The notes beneath the pieces were generated by a model that saw nothing but the letters and a program-made list of their open reading frames with translations, ran no database searches and had not been told where the DNA came from. Made by a program: the position numbers and the translations under genes. From Streptomyces sp. NRRL WC-3618 (lineage in GTDB: Bacteria; Actinomycetota; Actinomycetes; Streptomycetales; Streptomycetaceae), in NCBI RefSeq assembly GCF_001280005.1, contig NZ_LGDW01000460.1:1-45395 (forward strand): DNA of 45,395 nt. Direction: 5' to 3'. The first letter of the stretch is position 1. The number at the start of each line of letters is the position of its first letter. Shown here in pieces: positions 13,501 to 24,283 of this stretch.

Positions 13501-14586
13501 TCAGGGGCGTGCGCCGGGCTTGTCCACGACACCCCAGGCGTCCCGGGCCGTGATGATCCCGGGATCCGGCTCCTGGGACTCCATCGGCGGCCGGCTCATT
13601 CCCTTGGGAAATCTGACCGGCCCGAGGCCCATGACCTCCCCCAGATAGGCGTACGTCTCGGGGTCGAAGAAGATCTCCTGTTTGCCCATCCAGCCGGAGG
13701 CGCTGGGCTTGGTGTAGGTCACGGTCACGCCGATCGCAGGGCGCCCGACGGGATCCTCGACGCCCTTCTCCACTCGGGCGCCGGGAATCTTCGCGAGCGC
13801 GCGGAACAGGCCCGCCTGGACCTTCGGCGGGATGAGGACGGAGCGGTAGAGGACGTCGATCTCCCGCCAGTCGCGTTCCGCCGGCGTCTCGCCGGGGATG
13901 TCGCCGATGGCGTGCTCCTGGCGGATGCGCTTCATCATGCGGTCGGGGTCGCTGGGGAGAGTGGCCAGGAAGCGGTAGAACTGACGCTGGGACCGGTCGT
14001 CGTACCCCTCCTCCTTCCACTTCTCCTCCTGGTTTGGTCCGTACCAGACCTGGAGTTTGTTCGGGTCGAAGTCATCGAGGTCGCCCTCGTACGGCAGGCC
14101 GGGCAGACGGGCGCTTCCGGTACCGTCCCAGCGGGTCCACTGCTCGGACGTCTGGGGTCCGTCGCTGCCGAAGGACGTGCTCTTCTCGTAGACCCACTGC
14201 TTCGGTCCGGGCTCGGTCGCGCCGAGCTTCTCCACTGTGGCCGCGGCCAGTTCGAGGGTGTCGGCGGATGCCTGCGCGGAGAGCAGTTGGCGGGCCGGGG
14301 ACGCGGTACGAGTGCTGCTGCCGGGCAGCGACGCGACAACGCCGCCGGTGACGGCGAGAGCTGCGACCGCGGCGGCACCCACGAGGACGAGACGACGCCG
14401 GGGGAGAGACAGAGACGGGGACAGGGACGTACGCATGGTCCCGTTCCCGGCTCCGCCGGTCTCCTCCCGGAACACCGCCGCGAGCAACTCCCTTTGTGGC
14501 GCGAGATGTTCAGAGGTGGGCAGGGGAACATCGGAACGCATCTCACGCAGTGCGGACACTTCGGGAAACTCGGAGAGGTCGTTCAT
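13501..14586 (-). CDS. CU044_5270 family protein (anti-sigma-like partner)
   Basis: 361 residues: a 65-residue cytoplasmic head (MNDLSEFPEVSALREMRSDV), one membrane helix (about 66-88, RRLVLVGAAAVAALAVTGGV) and a large extracytoplasmic domain. The outer part has WVYEKSTSF, SEQWTRWDG, LPYEGDLDDF and a final GKQEIFFDPETYAYLGEVMG stretch, typical of CU044_5270 proteins. These almost always follow an ECF sigma factor gene, as here (4-base ATGA overlap), and are thought to bind or sense for that sigma factor. A conserved cytoplasmic zinc-type anti-sigma motif is not seen, so the mechanism is open. Confidence 0.85.
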   Translation of the reverse strand: MNDLSEFPEVSALREMRSDVPLPTSEHLAPQRELLAAVFREETGGAGNGTMRTSLSPSLSLPRRRLVLVGAAAVAALAVTGGVVASLPGSSTRTASPARQLLSAQASADTLELAAATVEKLGATEPGPKQWVYEKSTSFGSDGPQTSEQWTRWDGTGSARLPGLPYEGDLDDFDPNKLQVWYGPNQEEKWKEEGYDDRSQRQFYRFLATLPSDPDRMMKRIRQEHAIGDIPGETPAERDWREIDVLYRSVLIPPKVQAGLFRALAKIPGARVEKGVEDPVGRPAIGVTVTYTKPSASGWMGKQEIFFDPETYAYLGEVMGLGPVRFPKGMSRPPMESQEPDPGIITARDAWGVVDKPGARP

Positions 14587-15212
14587 GTGAGGTCGCCTTC
14601 GGGTGCGTGCGGTTCGAACGTTGCGCTCAAGGGGCTGAGCGCGGCGGCCGAGGCGCGCAGCTTGCGCCGCGCGCGGTTGAGTCGTGAGCGGACGGTGCCC
14701 ACCGGGATGTCCAGTGCCTCGGCGATCTCCTGATAGCTGAACTCCGCCCAGGCGAAGAGCAGCAGTACGTGCCGGTCGCCCTCGGAGAGCCTGGCCAGCG
14801 ACTTGGCCAGGGGCCGGGAGGCGGCCTGCGCGGCGACGCGGTCGTCGGCGGAGTCGGTCCAGGTCTCGACCACGGGATCGTGTCCGGTACGGGCGAGGAG
14901 CTTCAGTGCCCTCACCTCCTCACGGCGATGCCGGCTGATCAGTTTCGCCGCGATGCCGTACAGCCAGGGGCGGACGCCGGCGCGCTCGCTGTCGTAGCGG
15001 GCTCGTATCCGGAAGGCGGTCAGAAAGGTGTCGGAGGTGAGGTCGTCGGCCGCGTCATGCCCGAGCCGCCGGGCGACGTACTGATGGATGGCGGGCGCAT
15101 ACCGGTCGAAGAGCGCCGCGAAACGCTCCGGTTCATCGAGCGACGCCGCGATCAACACGGCATCCGCCTCCGCACCGGCCCCTTGGGAGGGCCGGCAGAG
15201 GGAATCAGTCAT
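14583..15212 (-). CDS. RNA polymerase ECF sigma factor
   Basis: 209 residues. Region 2 is at about 28-98 (FAALFDRYAPAIHQYVARRL, DDLTSDTFLTAFRIRARYD, VRPWLYGIAAKLISRHRREE) and region 4 at about 140-190 (LARLSEGDRHVLLLFAWAEF, SYQEIAEALDIPVGTVRSRL, NRARRKL). There is no anti-sigma domain or C-terminal extension. It is co-transcribed with the membrane CU044_5270 protein through a 4-base overlap, so it probably responds to a signal outside the membrane. Its own promoter is expected in the 15213-15330 gap. Confidence 0.95.
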   Translation of the reverse strand: MTDSLCRPSQGAGAEADAVLIAASLDEPERFAALFDRYAPAIHQYVARRLGHDAADDLTSDTFLTAFRIRARYDSERAGVRPWLYGIAAKLISRHRREEVRALKLLARTGHDPVVETWTDSADDRVAAQAASRPLAKSLARLSEGDRHVLLLFAWAEFSYQEIAEALDIPVGTVRSRLNRARRKLRASAAALSPLSATFEPHAPEGDLT

Positions 15213-15328
15213 GAACGGGTCCGTGTCGTCAGAGGGACATCAAAAACTGCACAGGCTTCACTCACTACTTGCCAAGAACCGAGATTCGGGTTCACGACCG
15301 TCCGGCACCACCTGGTAACGGCGACACC

Positions 15329-15404
15329 CTCCAGCCCGCCCGGCCCCCCTCCAGCCCGCCCGGCCGCCTCCAGCCCGTCCGGCCCCCCTCCAGCCCGTCC
15401 GGCG
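15329..15404. repeat. Four tandem copies of a GC-rich 17-20-mer
   Basis: CTCCAGCCCGYCCGGCC occurs four times, starting at 15329, 15349, 15368 and 15388 (spacing 20, 19, 20). The fourth copy runs into the longer intergenic repeat at 15391. It looks like local amplification of the head of that element. It lies between the sigma factor and serC and codes for nothing. Confidence 0.85.
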
Positions 15405-15460
15405 TTTGAGGACAAGGCCCGTTCATGGCCGAAGCGGGGGCCTGGGGGCGGCAGCCCCCA
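15391..15460. repeat. Dispersed intergenic repeat, copy 1
   Basis: The first 30 bases (CAGCCCGTCCGGCGTTTGAG followed by GACAAGGCCC) are identical to 45340-45369. The element continues with a short hairpin (GGCCC/GGCC-GA) and a G-run paired with a C-run (GGGGGCCTGGGGGC, GCAGCCCCCAG). Elements with this GTTTGAGGACAAGGCCC core are scattered between genes in many Streptomyces. In this copy the inner hairpin has a changed base (ATGGCC instead of AGGGCC). Confidence 0.85.
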
Positions 15461-15549
15461 GATCGAGGGCGCCCCACACCCCCGCCAAACCCGCGGAGCG
15501 CGTCTCACCGGACGGACCACGTTTCCTCCACGTTTCCCAGAACGGCTAG

Positions 15550-16677
<1,128 letters not shown>

Positions 16678-16680
16678 CCT

Positions 16681-16730
16681 TCTCCCGTACGACGATCTTC
16701 TCTCGTACGAAAATTTCCTCCCGTACGACC
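16681..16730. repeat. Three imperfect 17-bp units after serC
   Basis: TCTCCCGTACGACGATC, TTCTCTCGTACGAAAAT and TTCCTCCCGTACGACCA follow each other with period 17, each carrying the self-complementary CGTACG. They sit between the serC stop and its terminator. No function is evident. Confidence 0.7.
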
Positions 16731-16732
16731 AT

Positions 16733-16765
16733 GGGGGCGCCCGGTGACCAGCACCGGGCGCCCCC
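16733..16765. terminator. Hairpin terminator between serC and the GntR gene
   Basis: A perfect 14-bp stem (16733-16746 with 16752-16765) and a 5-base loop, followed by TT. It lies between two convergent genes and can serve serC on one strand and the GntR gene (stop at 16799) on the other. Confidence 0.85.
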
Positions 16766-16798
16766 TTCGTCGTGGCGCCGCCTCGACAGCGGCGACCG

Positions 16799-17470
16799 TC
16801 ACTCGTACTTCTCGGCGGGAGCGCAGTCCATGTAGGAGCCGGACTCGTACGCCGCCCGGTCGCTGTCGCGTTCGCGGATCGCCTTGACGAGGCGGGCGTG
16901 GTCCTGGAACTGCTCGGGGCGCAGGGTGTCGCCGAAGTGGTCGAGCAGCGAGTCCCGGATCACCTCGCCGAGGTCCGCGTGCAACTCGGCCAGCACGGTG
17001 TTGTGGGACGCGGTGACGACGGCCAGGTGGAAGGCCACGTCCGCGTTCGCGAAACCGACCCGGTCTCCGGCCGACCAGGCCTGCTGCCGCTGCTCCAGAA
17101 GGAGTTCGAGCCGCTCCAGGTCCTCCGGGGTACGGCGGTCGCAGGCCAGCCGCGCCGCACGGATCTCCAGGGCGCTGCGGACGTCGGTGACGTCCTCTCG
17201 CCGGGCCTTTTCGAAGCGGGTCCGCATCATGCCGGCGAGTTCGCTGGTCGCCCGTACATAGGACCCGGAACCGTGGCGGATCTCCAGCAGGCCGGTGTGC
17301 GCCAGGGCCCGGACCGCCTCACGGACCGTGTTCCGGGCGACGCCGAGCTGCTCGACCAGCTCCGTCTCGGTCGGGATGCGGGAGCCTACGGCCCAGGCGC
17401 CCGAGGTGATCTGCCGCCGCAGCCGGGTGATCACCTGGTCGGAAAGCGCCTGCCGGCGAACGGGATCCAT
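16799..17470 (-). CDS. GntR/FadR-type regulator of the pigment/C-nucleoside cluster
   Basis: 223 residues: a winged helix at 1-75 (QVITRLRRQITSGAWAVGSR, IPTETELVEQLGVARNTVRE, HTGLLEIRHGSGSYVRA) and an FCD helical sensor at about 90-210 (DVTDVRSALEIRAARLACDR, ANADVAFHLAVVTASHNTVL, with metal-type Asp/His positions). It is divergent from the exporter gene that opens the biosynthetic operon, with repeated operator-like sequences between them, so it is the obvious local regulator, probably lifting repression when it binds a pathway acid. The start at 17470 is chosen because GAGGGG lies 6 bases upstream; an in-frame ATG at 17476 abuts that site. Confidence 0.9.
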   Translation of the reverse strand: MDPVRRQALSDQVITRLRRQITSGAWAVGSRIPTETELVEQLGVARNTVREAVRALAHTGLLEIRHGSGSYVRATSELAGMMRTRFEKARREDVTDVRSALEIRAARLACDRRTPEDLERLELLLEQRQQAWSAGDRVGFANADVAFHLAVVTASHNTVLAELHADLGEVIRDSLLDHFGDTLRPEQFQDHARLVKAIRERDSDRAAYESGSYMDCAPAEKYE

Positions 17471-17526
17471 TGTCATCCCCTCAGTCTAGGGGGGTTCTCG
17501 CCCAATGAACCCCTCTGAGGCTCATC

Positions 17527-17566
17527 GACTCATTGATTCACCGACTCACTGACTCACTGACTCACC
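17527..17566. repeat. Five tandem 8-bp units in the GntR-exporter gap
   Basis: GACTCATT, GATTCACC, GACTCACT, GACTCACT and GACTCACC in a row (period 8). The units resemble the GAGTCAT/ATGAGTC edges of the inverted repeat at 17576-17629, so they may be extra weak half-sites or a product of slippage. Confidence 0.75.
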
Positions 17567-17575
17567 GGTTTTCTA

Positions 17576-17629
17576 ACTCATCCTATGAATCTACCCTCGA
17601 ACCTCTAGACATCGAGTCATAGGATGAGT
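17576..17629. promoter_or_regulatory. Probable GntR operators before the biosynthetic operon
   Basis: ACTCATCCTATGA (17576-17588) and its exact inverse TCATAGGATGAGT (17617-17629) frame a 28-bp centre. Each arm also holds its own small dyad, TCAT-N3-ATGA, the size expected for a FadR/GntR site. The second arm ends 15 bp before the exporter ATG at 17644, near the likely promoter. A further small dyad, ATAGGGCCTAT, abuts that start codon. Confidence 0.6.
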
Positions 17630-17643
17630 CTACGATAGGGCCT

Positions 17644-18888
17644 ATGACGAAGAGTGAGCTCAACAAGCCCGCCTCTCACCCCGGCCACCCCGCTCCCCTC
17701 AGCACCTCCCGCAAGATGAGCGGGCTGGCGGTGGCCGCGCTCGTCCTCGCGGCACTGAACCTGCGGCCGGGGGTCACCAGCCTCGGGCCGGTCCTCGAAG
17801 AGGTGCGGGACAGCCTCTCCATGAGCGGCACGCTCAGCGGAGTCCTCACCTCCATCCCCGCCGCGTGCTTCGCCCTGATCGGCTCGGCGGCCCCCCTGCT
17901 GGCCAGGCGTTACGGCGCGGCCGGCGCCATCGCCGCCGCCGCCGCGGTCCTCACGGCCGGCCTCGCGCTACGGCCGTTCGCCACCGACCCCGCCCTGTTC
18001 GTCACGCTGACCGCCCTGTCGCTCGCGGGCATCGCCATCGCCAACGTGCTGCTCCCGGCGGTCGTCAAGGAGCGCTTCCCCGACCGGGTGGGCGCGATGA
18101 CCGGCCTGTACTCCATGGCGCTGAACGCGGGCGCCTCGTCCGCCGCCGCCCTCACCGTCCCGCTGACCGAGGCGTTCGGCGGCGACTGGCGGTACGGCCT
18201 GGGGGCCTGGTCGGTCCTGGCCGCCATGGCCGTACCCCCCTGGCTGGCCCTCGCCCGCCGCCGCCCGCCACCGGAGGCGGACCGGGCGGACCCGAACGCC
18301 CCGCACCCGCCCTCCTCGGTCCGGCTCTCCCGCGACCCCACCGCGTGGGCGCTCACCGCCTACTTCGGGCTGCAGGCGAGCTCCGCCTACATCATCATCG
18401 GCTGGCTGCCCCAGATCTTCCGCGACGCCGGACTCTCCGCCCAGACCGCGGGCCTGCTCTTCTCGGGTACCTCACTGCTCGGCGTACCCCTGTCCTTCGC
18501 CCTGTCCGCCGTGGCCGGGAAGCTGCGTCACCAGAGCGGGATCGCGGCGGCGATCGGCGCGTGCGGCCTGGCCGGATACGCGGGACTGTGGGCCGGTCCG
18601 GCCACCGCGCCCTGGCTGTGGGCGTTCCTCCTGGGCGTGGCCAACTGCTCCTTCCCGCTGGCCCTGACGATGATCGGCATGCGCGGCCGGGACGGCGCCG
18701 CCGTCGTCCGGCTCTCCGGCTTCGTGCAGGGATTCGGCTATCTGCTGTCGATTCCCGGACCCGTGGCCGTGGGCGTTCTCTACGACACCTCCGGCGGCTG
18801 GCGGCTGCCGCTGTCCTTCATCCTGCTGCTGACCCTGGTCCAGATCGCGGCAGGCCTGCTGGCGGGCCGAAATCGCCAGATCGGCTGA
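17644..18888 (+). CDS. CynX/NimT-type MFS exporter, MinT-like
   Basis: A 414-residue membrane protein with twelve predicted helices. Landmarks are LAALNLRPGVTSLGPVLEEV (first helix, the CynX/NimT signature), TSIPAACFALIGSAAPLLAR, the cytoplasmic ERFPDRVGAMTGLYSMALNA loop, AYFGLQASSAYIIIGWLPQI and SGFVQGFGYLLSIPGPVAVG. It opens the operon and is followed 105 bp later by the synthetase. In the described minimycin/indigoidine cluster a transporter (MinT) is part of self-resistance; this gene has the same position and type, so it probably exports the C-nucleoside. The substrate is inferred from context only. The ATG at 17644 lies in AGGGCCTATG. Confidence 0.88.
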   Translation: MTKSELNKPASHPGHPAPLSTSRKMSGLAVAALVLAALNLRPGVTSLGPVLEEVRDSLSMSGTLSGVLTSIPAACFALIGSAAPLLARRYGAAGAIAAAAAVLTAGLALRPFATDPALFVTLTALSLAGIAIANVLLPAVVKERFPDRVGAMTGLYSMALNAGASSAAALTVPLTEAFGGDWRYGLGAWSVLAAMAVPPWLALARRRPPPEADRADPNAPHPPSSVRLSRDPTAWALTAYFGLQASSAYIIIGWLPQIFRDAGLSAQTAGLLFSGTSLLGVPLSFALSAVAGKLRHQSGIAAAIGACGLAGYAGLWAGPATAPWLWAFLLGVANCSFPLALTMIGMRGRDGAAVVRLSGFVQGFGYLLSIPGPVAVGVLYDTSGGWRLPLSFILLLTLVQIAAGLLAGRNRQIG

Positions 18889-18993
18889 GAAATCGGCGGG
18901 CGAGATTTCCGAAAACCGCACCCAGAGAAACTACTTCTTCTCCCTTCACACCCTGCACCCTGCCATGTCCAATAACGTGGAAAAGGTAATTCA

Positions 18994-21900
18994 GTGAGCA
19001 CAGTTGTGATGCCCGGTACTCGTCTCGCCACCACCTGCCTGACCGACCTCCTCGCCGAACAGGCACGTCTATCACCGGACCGGATCGCCGTCGTCCACGA
19101 GACCGAGAGCCTTACCTTTGCGCAGCTCACGAGCCGTAGCCGGGAGCTGGGCGGCTTCCTGAGGAGGGCGGGCGTCACCCGGGACAGCCGCGTCGGCGTG
19201 TTCATGGAGCCGTCGCTCGACCTGATGACGAACATCTGGGGAATCCTGTGGGCCGGCGGATCCTATGTGCCGCTCTCCCCGGAATATCCTGAAGAGCGGA
19301 TCGCGTACATGATGGCGGACGCCGGAGTGGAAATCGTCCTCACGCAGGAATTACTCCGGCCCACCCTCCAGGAAATGTCACCGGCCGGCGTCCGCACCGT
19401 CACTCTCGACGAAGTGTTCCGGCCAACGGAATTCCAGGCAGCGACCGCTGAGCCGCTGCCGCCGCTGCCCGCTCCCCGGCCCGACGACCTCGCCTACGTC
19501 ATCTACACCTCCGGCAGCACCGGAAAGCCGAAGGGGGTCATGGTCGAGCAGCGGAGCATCGTCAGCCAGATGCGCTGGCTGCACGACGACCAGGGGATCG
19601 ACGACGGCGAGATCATCCTCCAGAAGACCCCCATGAGCTTCGACGCGGCGCAGTGGGAGATCCTCGCCCCCGCCTGCGGAAGCACGGTGGTGATGGGAGC
19701 CCCCGGCGTCTACCGCGACCCCGCGGCGATCATCGCCACCATCAACCGGCACGGCGTGACCACTCTCCAGTGCGTCCCCACCCTCCTCCAAGCGCTCCTC
19801 GACACCGAGGACCTCGCCACCTGCCGCTCCCTGCGTCACATATTCAGCGGCGGTGAAGCGCTCTCCCGAAGCCTCGCCGCCCAGTGCCTCGACGCCATGC
19901 CGGCGACCCGCCTGGTCAACCTCTACGGCCCGACCGAGTGCACCATCAACGCCTCGGCCTTCGTCGTGGACCGTGCGACAGTCGACGACGGACCGCGCAC
20001 CATGCCGATCGGCACCCCCGTGGACGCCACCACGTTCCACATCCTGGATCAGCACGGGAAGCCGGTCGCGATCGGCGAGATCGGCGAACTGCACATCGGT
20101 GGAATCCAGGTCGCCCGCGGCTATCTCGGCCGCCCCGACCTGACAGCGGACCGGTTCATCGACGACCCCTTCTCCGACACCCCCGAAGGCCGTCTCTACC
20201 GCACCGGCGACCTGGCCCACTTCAACGCCGACAGCACGGTCCAGTTCGTCGGCCGCGCCGACAACCAGGTCAAGCTTCGCGGCTACCGGGTCGAACTGGA
20301 CGAGATCCGCCAGACGATCGAGACCCACGACTGGGTCCGCGGCGCGGCCGTCCTGCTCCACGACAACGATGCCACCGGCTTCCAGAACCTGGTGGCGTTC
20401 GTCGAACTCAACCCCAAGGAAGCCGCCCTGATGGACCAGGGCAACCATGGCTCGCACCACCAGTCCAAGCGCAGCAGGCTCCAGGTCAGGGCCCAGCTGT
20501 CGCACTCCGGCTGCCGTGACGCCGCCGAACTCGACGGCCGGCCGGTGGTCGAACTCCCCGGCGCCGAGGCCACCCCCGAGCAGCGCGCCCGCGCCTTCGC
20601 CCGTAAGACCTACCGCTTCTACGAGGGCGGGCCGGTCGGCCGGGACGACATCCTGCGGCTGCTGGCGCCGCCCGCCCGGCCGCAGCTGCCCGCGCGCGCC
20701 CCCGCCGACCTGACCCGGGACGAACTGGGCGCGATTCTGCGGGACTTCGGCCACCATCTCAGCGACCAGCGGCTGCTGCCCAAGTACGCCTACGCCTCCC
20801 CCGGCTCCCTCTACGCCACGCAGATGTACCTCGAACTCAGTGGCGTGGGCGAGATCCCCGCGGGCCTGTACTACTACCACCCGCTCCAGCACCAGCTGGT
20901 GCTCATCGGCCCAGCGCTCCCGGACGCGGGCACGCCCGGGACGCCGCACGCGAGGGTCCACTTCCTCGGCAAGCACCGGGCGATCGAACCGGTCTACCGC
21001 AACAACATCCGCGAGGTGCTGGAGATCGAGGCCGGGCACATGGTCGGCCTGTTCGAGGAGGTGCTGCCGGCCCACGGTCTCGGTATCGCGGCCGGGGAGT
21101 ACCGGCCCACCGTCAAGGACCGCCTCGACTGCGCCGAGGAGGACCACTACCTGGGCACCTTCGAGCTCCTGCCCCAGGACCTCGCCGAGTCCGCCGAGTC
21201 CGCCGAGTCCGCCGACGGCGCCTTCGACGTCTACGTCCAGGCACACTCCGGGCGGGTCGACGGCCTCCCGGCCGGCCATTACCGGTACGCCGACGGCGGC
21301 CTCGTACACATCAGCGACGACGTGGTGCTCAAGAAGCACGTCATCGCCATCAACCAGCGGGTCTACGAGCGGGCCGCCTTCGGCGTCAGCCTCGTCGCCA
21401 CCGGCCCCGACTCCTGGCGGCACTACCTCGATCTGGGCCGCGGACTCCAGCGCCTCCAGATGAACGACCTGAGCCTCGGCTTCATGTCGTCCGGCTACAG
21501 CTCCCAGTCCGGCAACGACCTGCCCTCCGCCAAGCGGCTGGCCAGGATCCTCACCGACCGGGGACTGCCCACGGGACCGTCGTACTTCTTCGTCGGCGGA
21601 CGCGTCAGCGGGGAGCAACTGCTCGGCGAGGACATGAAGGAGGACTCGGTCCACATGCAGGGACCGGCCGAGCTGATCAAGGAGGACCTGGCCGGGCTGC
21701 TGCCCCGCTACATGCTGCCCAACCGGATCGTCGTCCTGGACCGGCTGCCGCTCACCGCCAACGGAAAGATCGACAACAAGGCGCTCGAAGCGTCCCAGCA
21801 GACCGAACTGGCCCTCTCCGGGTGGGCGTTCGTCGCCCCCCGCACCCGCTCGGAACGCCGGGTCCGCGATGTCTGGCAGGCGGTGCTCAAGCGCGAACAG

Positions 21901-23193
21901 GTCTCCGTCGTGGACGACTTCTTCGAACTGGGCGGAAACTCCCTGCTCGCCGTGGCCCTCGTCGGCCGGCTGAACGCGGACTTCGGCCGGACCGTGCCGC
22001 TCCAGGTGCTGTTCGAGGCCCCGACCGTGGAGCGGCTCGCCGCCCTCCTCGACGCCGAGACGTCCGCGCCGCTGACCCGGCTGGTGCCCCTCCAGCCCGA
22101 GGGCACCGGCACCCCCCTGCACTGCTGGCCCGGCCTGGGCGGCTACCCCATGAACCTGCGCCCGCTGGCCACCGCCCTGGGCACCGGTCGGCCCGTCCAC
22201 GGGGTGCAGGCGTACGGCGTCAACAACGGTGAGGTCCCGTACGCCACGGTCCGTGAGATGGCGACCGCGGACGTCGAGGCGATCCGGGAGATCCAGCCGC
22301 ACGGCCCCTACCTCCTGTGCGGCTACTCGTTCGGCGCCCGGGTCGCCTTCGAGGCGGCGTACCAGCTGGAACAGGCCGGCGAACAGGTCGAGCACCTGTT
22401 CCTCGTCGCCCCCGGCCAGCCCCGGCTGCGTCCCGAGGACGCCGAAGGCGCTTCGGGCCGCGCGGACTTCGGCGACCGCGCCTTCCTCGCCATTCTCTTC
22501 TCCGTCTTCGCCGGCACGGTCAGCGGCCCGGCACTGGACGAGGCCCTGCGGACCGTCAGGGACGAGGACGGCTTCGTCGACTTCGTCACCGCCCGCTTCC
22601 CCGGCCTCGGCGCGGACCTCGTACGGGCCGTCACCGGCGTCGTACGGCAGACGTACTCCTTCACCTACGAGTTCGACGAGCTGACCGGCCGGCGCCTCGA
22701 CACCCCGGTGACGCTCGTCAAGGCCGCCGACGACAACTACTCCTTCATCGAGCGCATCGAGCGCCAGGGCGGATTCTCCGCACGCCCGGCCGCCGTCCGC
22801 CAACTGCGGGCCGGCCACTACGAACTGCTGCGCGAGCCGTACGCCGCCGAGCTCGCCGCGCTCGTCAACTACCGTCTCGACGCCACTCCCGCCCCCATCA
22901 CCATCGCCGCCACCATCACGCCCCCGCGTCCGGGCCATGCGACCCGCGCCGTTCTCCAGGAGGTCGGAGTGCCCCACATCAACATCAAGCACTTCCCGGT
23001 GCCCATCACCGAGGAGCAGGAGCTGGAACTGGTCACCGCGGTCACCGCGGCCGTGCGAAACGCCTTCGGCTGCAAGGAGGATGTCGTCTCCATCGCCCTC
23101 GAACCCGTCACCCAGGACGTGTGGAACGAGCGGGTCTACGTGCCCGAGATCGTCGACCGGCAGGACCTGCTGGCCAAGACGCCCAACTACTGA
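18994..23193 (+). CDS. indC: Indigoidine-type peptide synthetase (A-Ox-T-TE) with C-terminal tautomerase
   Basis: 1399 residues, MinA/IndC/BpsA type. The adenylation domain is at about 15-470 ([16 protein letters not shown] near 170, [24 protein letters not shown]). The flavin oxidase domain (about 490-880) is inserted before the last adenylation motifs (RRT-like end; [10 protein letters not shown] with Lys925). The carrier domain has [16 protein letters not shown] with Ser983 for phosphopantetheine, and the thioesterase has [10 protein letters not shown] (Ser1112) and RAGHYELL. It activates and oxidises L-Gln and releases it as the cyclic imide that dimerises to indigoidine or feeds the C-nucleoside route. 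BpsA ends near residue 1290; here about 30 linker residues and a PptA-like tautomerase (1327-1399) follow in frame. Codon 120 is TTA (bldA). The start is a GTG at 18994. Confidence 0.96.
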   Translation: MSTVVMPGTRLATTCLTDLLAEQARLSPDRIAVVHETESLTFAQLTSRSRELGGFLRRAGVTRDSRVGVFMEPSLDLMTNIWGILWAGGSYVPLSPEYPEERIAYMMADAGVEIVLTQELLRPTLQEMSPAGVRTVTLDEVFRPTEFQAATAEPLPPLPAPRPDDLAYVIYTSGSTGKPKGVMVEQRSIVSQMRWLHDDQGIDDGEIILQKTPMSFDAAQWEILAPACGSTVVMGAPGVYRDPAAIIATINRHGVTTLQCVPTLLQALLDTEDLATCRSLRHIFSGGEALSRSLAAQCLDAMPATRLVNLYGPTECTINASAFVVDRATVDDGPRTMPIGTPVDATTFHILDQHGKPVAIGEIGELHIGGIQVARGYLGRPDLTADRFIDDPFSDTPEGRLYRTGDLAHFNADSTVQFVGRADNQVKLRGYRVELDEIRQTIETHDWVRGAAVLLHDNDATGFQNLVAFVELNPKEAALMDQGNHGSHHQSKRSRLQVRAQLSHSGCRDAAELDGRPVVELPGAEATPEQRARAFARKTYRFYEGGPVGRDDILRLLAPPARPQLPARAPADLTRDELGAILRDFGHHLSDQRLLPKYAYASPGSLYATQMYLELSGVGEIPAGLYYYHPLQHQLVLIGPALPDAGTPGTPHARVHFLGKHRAIEPVYRNNIREVLEIEAGHMVGLFEEVLPAHGLGIAAGEYRPTVKDRLDCAEEDHYLGTFELLPQDLAESAESAESADGAFDVYVQAHSGRVDGLPAGHYRYADGGLVHISDDVVLKKHVIAINQRVYERAAFGVSLVATGPDSWRHYLDLGRGLQRLQMNDLSLGFMSSGYSSQSGNDLPSAKRLARILTDRGLPTGPSYFFVGGRVSGEQLLGEDMKEDSVHMQGPAELIKEDLAGLLPRYMLPNRIVVLDRLPLTANGKIDNKALEASQQTELALSGWAFVAPRTRSERRVRDVWQAVLKREQVSVVDDFFELGGNSLLAVALVGRLNADFGRTVPLQVLFEAPTVERLAALLDAETSAPLTRLVPLQPEGTGTPLHCWPGLGGYPMNLRPLATALGTGRPVHGVQAYGVNNGEVPYATVREMATADVEAIREIQPHGPYLLCGYSFGARVAFEAAYQLEQAGEQVEHLFLVAPGQPRLRPEDAEGASGRADFGDRAFLAILFSVFAGTVSGPALDEALRTVRDEDGFVDFVTARFPGLGADLVRAVTGVVRQTYSFTYEFDELTGRRLDTPVTLVKAADDNYSFIERIERQGGFSARPAAVRQLRAGHYELLREPYAAELAALVNYRLDATPAPITIAATITPPRPGHATRAVLQEVGVPHINIKHFPVPITEEQELELVTAVTAAVRNAFGCKEDVVSIALEPVTQDVWNERVYVPEIVDRQDLLAKTPNY
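22969..23193 (+). other. 4-oxalocrotonate-tautomerase-like module with its own start signals
   Basis: The last 74 codons of the synthetase read [20 protein letters not shown], then [18 protein letters not shown] and a LLAKTPNY end, close in pattern to the E. coli tautomerase PptA (MPHIDIKCFP, SISIAL, KKPGY). These enzymes use an N-terminal proline as the catalytic base. Here the codon before that Pro is GTG (22969), and AGGAGG stands 5 bases upstream (22958-22963). So a free tautomerase with Pro1 could be made from an internal start as well as the fused form. The module may keto-enol isomerise the glutamine-derived ring. Confidence 0.6.
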
Positions 23194-23255
23194 CCGGCGA
23201 CTCCGTCCCGACCGCACTCCCGACCGCCGTCCCCACCTCCAGTAAGGACTTTTCC

Positions 23256-24209
23256 ATGACGCTCCCCGCACCCGGACACAGCCCGGTGCCCCTGGTGTTC
23301 ACCGACGAGGTGGCCGCGGCGCTCGCCGACGGCGACCCGGTGGTGGCCCTGGAGTCGAACGTCATCACCCATGGCCTCCCCTACCCCGACAACGCCGCCA
23401 CCGCCCACAAGGTGGAGGAGGCGGTACGAACCGGCGGCGCGGTGCCGGCCACCATCGGCATCGACGACGGCCGGATCCTGGTCGGGATGACCGACGCGGA
23501 CATCGAGCGCTTCGCCGCCACCCCGGGCATCCCCAAGGTGAGCAGCAGAGACCTGGCCGCCGTCCTCGCCTCGGGCGGCATGGGCGCCACCACCGTCGCG
23601 TCCTCGCTGGTCGCGGCGGAACTCGCCGGCATCCCCTTCTTCTCGTCGGCGGGAATCGGCGGCGTCCACCGCGGCGCCGAGACCACCATGGACGTCTCCT
23701 CGGACCTGATCCAGTTCACCCGGTCGAAGGTGGCCGTCGTCTGCGCCGGCGCGAAGAAGATCCTTGACCTCGGCCTGACCATGGAGTTCCTGGAGACGCA
23801 CTGCGTCCCCGTCATCTCCTACGGCTACGACGACTTCCCCGCCTTCTACTGCCGCTCCAGCGGGCTGCGCGCCCCCCAGCGCCTGGACGACGAGGCCCTG
23901 ATCGCCCGTGCCGTCGACACCCACTGGGCCCTGGGCAACCCCGGCGGCGTGCTCATCACCAGCCCCACCCGGGAGCAGGACGCGATCGACGGAGAGGACA
24001 TCGAGGCCGCCATCACCGGGGCCCTGCACAGCGCCTCGGCCGACGGGGTGCGGGGCGGCGCCGTCACGAAGTACGTGATGCGTGCCGTGGACCGCGCCAC
24101 CGAGGGACGCTCCGCGCTGGCCAACATGGCCGTACTCATCCACACCGCGGAGGTCGGCGGCCGGCTCGCCGCGGCCCACGCCCGGCTCCGACGCGAGGAG
24201 AACCGGTGA
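23256..24209 (+). CDS. psuG: Pseudouridine-5'-phosphate glycosidase family C-glycosidase (IndA/MinB-type)
   Basis: 317 residues, PsuG fold throughout: [56 protein letters not shown] (Lys that forms the Schiff base with ribose 5-phosphate), [40 protein letters not shown] and [13 protein letters not shown]. PsuG enzymes make or break the C-C bond between uracil C5 and ribose 5-phosphate. In minimycin-type pathways the homolog works in the joining direction on the synthetase-derived heterocycle. ATG 23256 follows AAGGA. It lies 62 bp after the synthetase and its 3' end meets the next frame (GTGA), consistent with one operon. Confidence 0.94.
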   Translation: MTLPAPGHSPVPLVFTDEVAAALADGDPVVALESNVITHGLPYPDNAATAHKVEEAVRTGGAVPATIGIDDGRILVGMTDADIERFAATPGIPKVSSRDLAAVLASGGMGATTVASSLVAAELAGIPFFSSAGIGGVHRGAETTMDVSSDLIQFTRSKVAVVCAGAKKILDLGLTMEFLETHCVPVISYGYDDFPAFYCRSSGLRAPQRLDDEALIARAVDTHWALGNPGGVLITSPTREQDAIDGEDIEAAITGALHSASADGVRGGAVTKYVMRAVDRATEGRSALANMAVLIHTAEVGGRLAAAHARLRREENR

Positions 24210-24283
24210 ACCCGGCCCAGCCCCGCACGCAGATCCACCCCCCGACTCAGGCCCACCCCCGATCCCGACCTCAGGAGACTGCT

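Noticed and set aside
15329..15404. A possible CRISPR array
   Set aside because: The units are head-to-tail without unique spacers of constant length, and no cas gene is near.
19378..23271. A 1297-codon open frame antisense to the indigoidine synthetase
   Set aside because: It is the GC-driven shadow of the synthetase: composition rich in Gly, Val, Asp and Arg, no recognisable fold, while the plus strand has all expected motifs.
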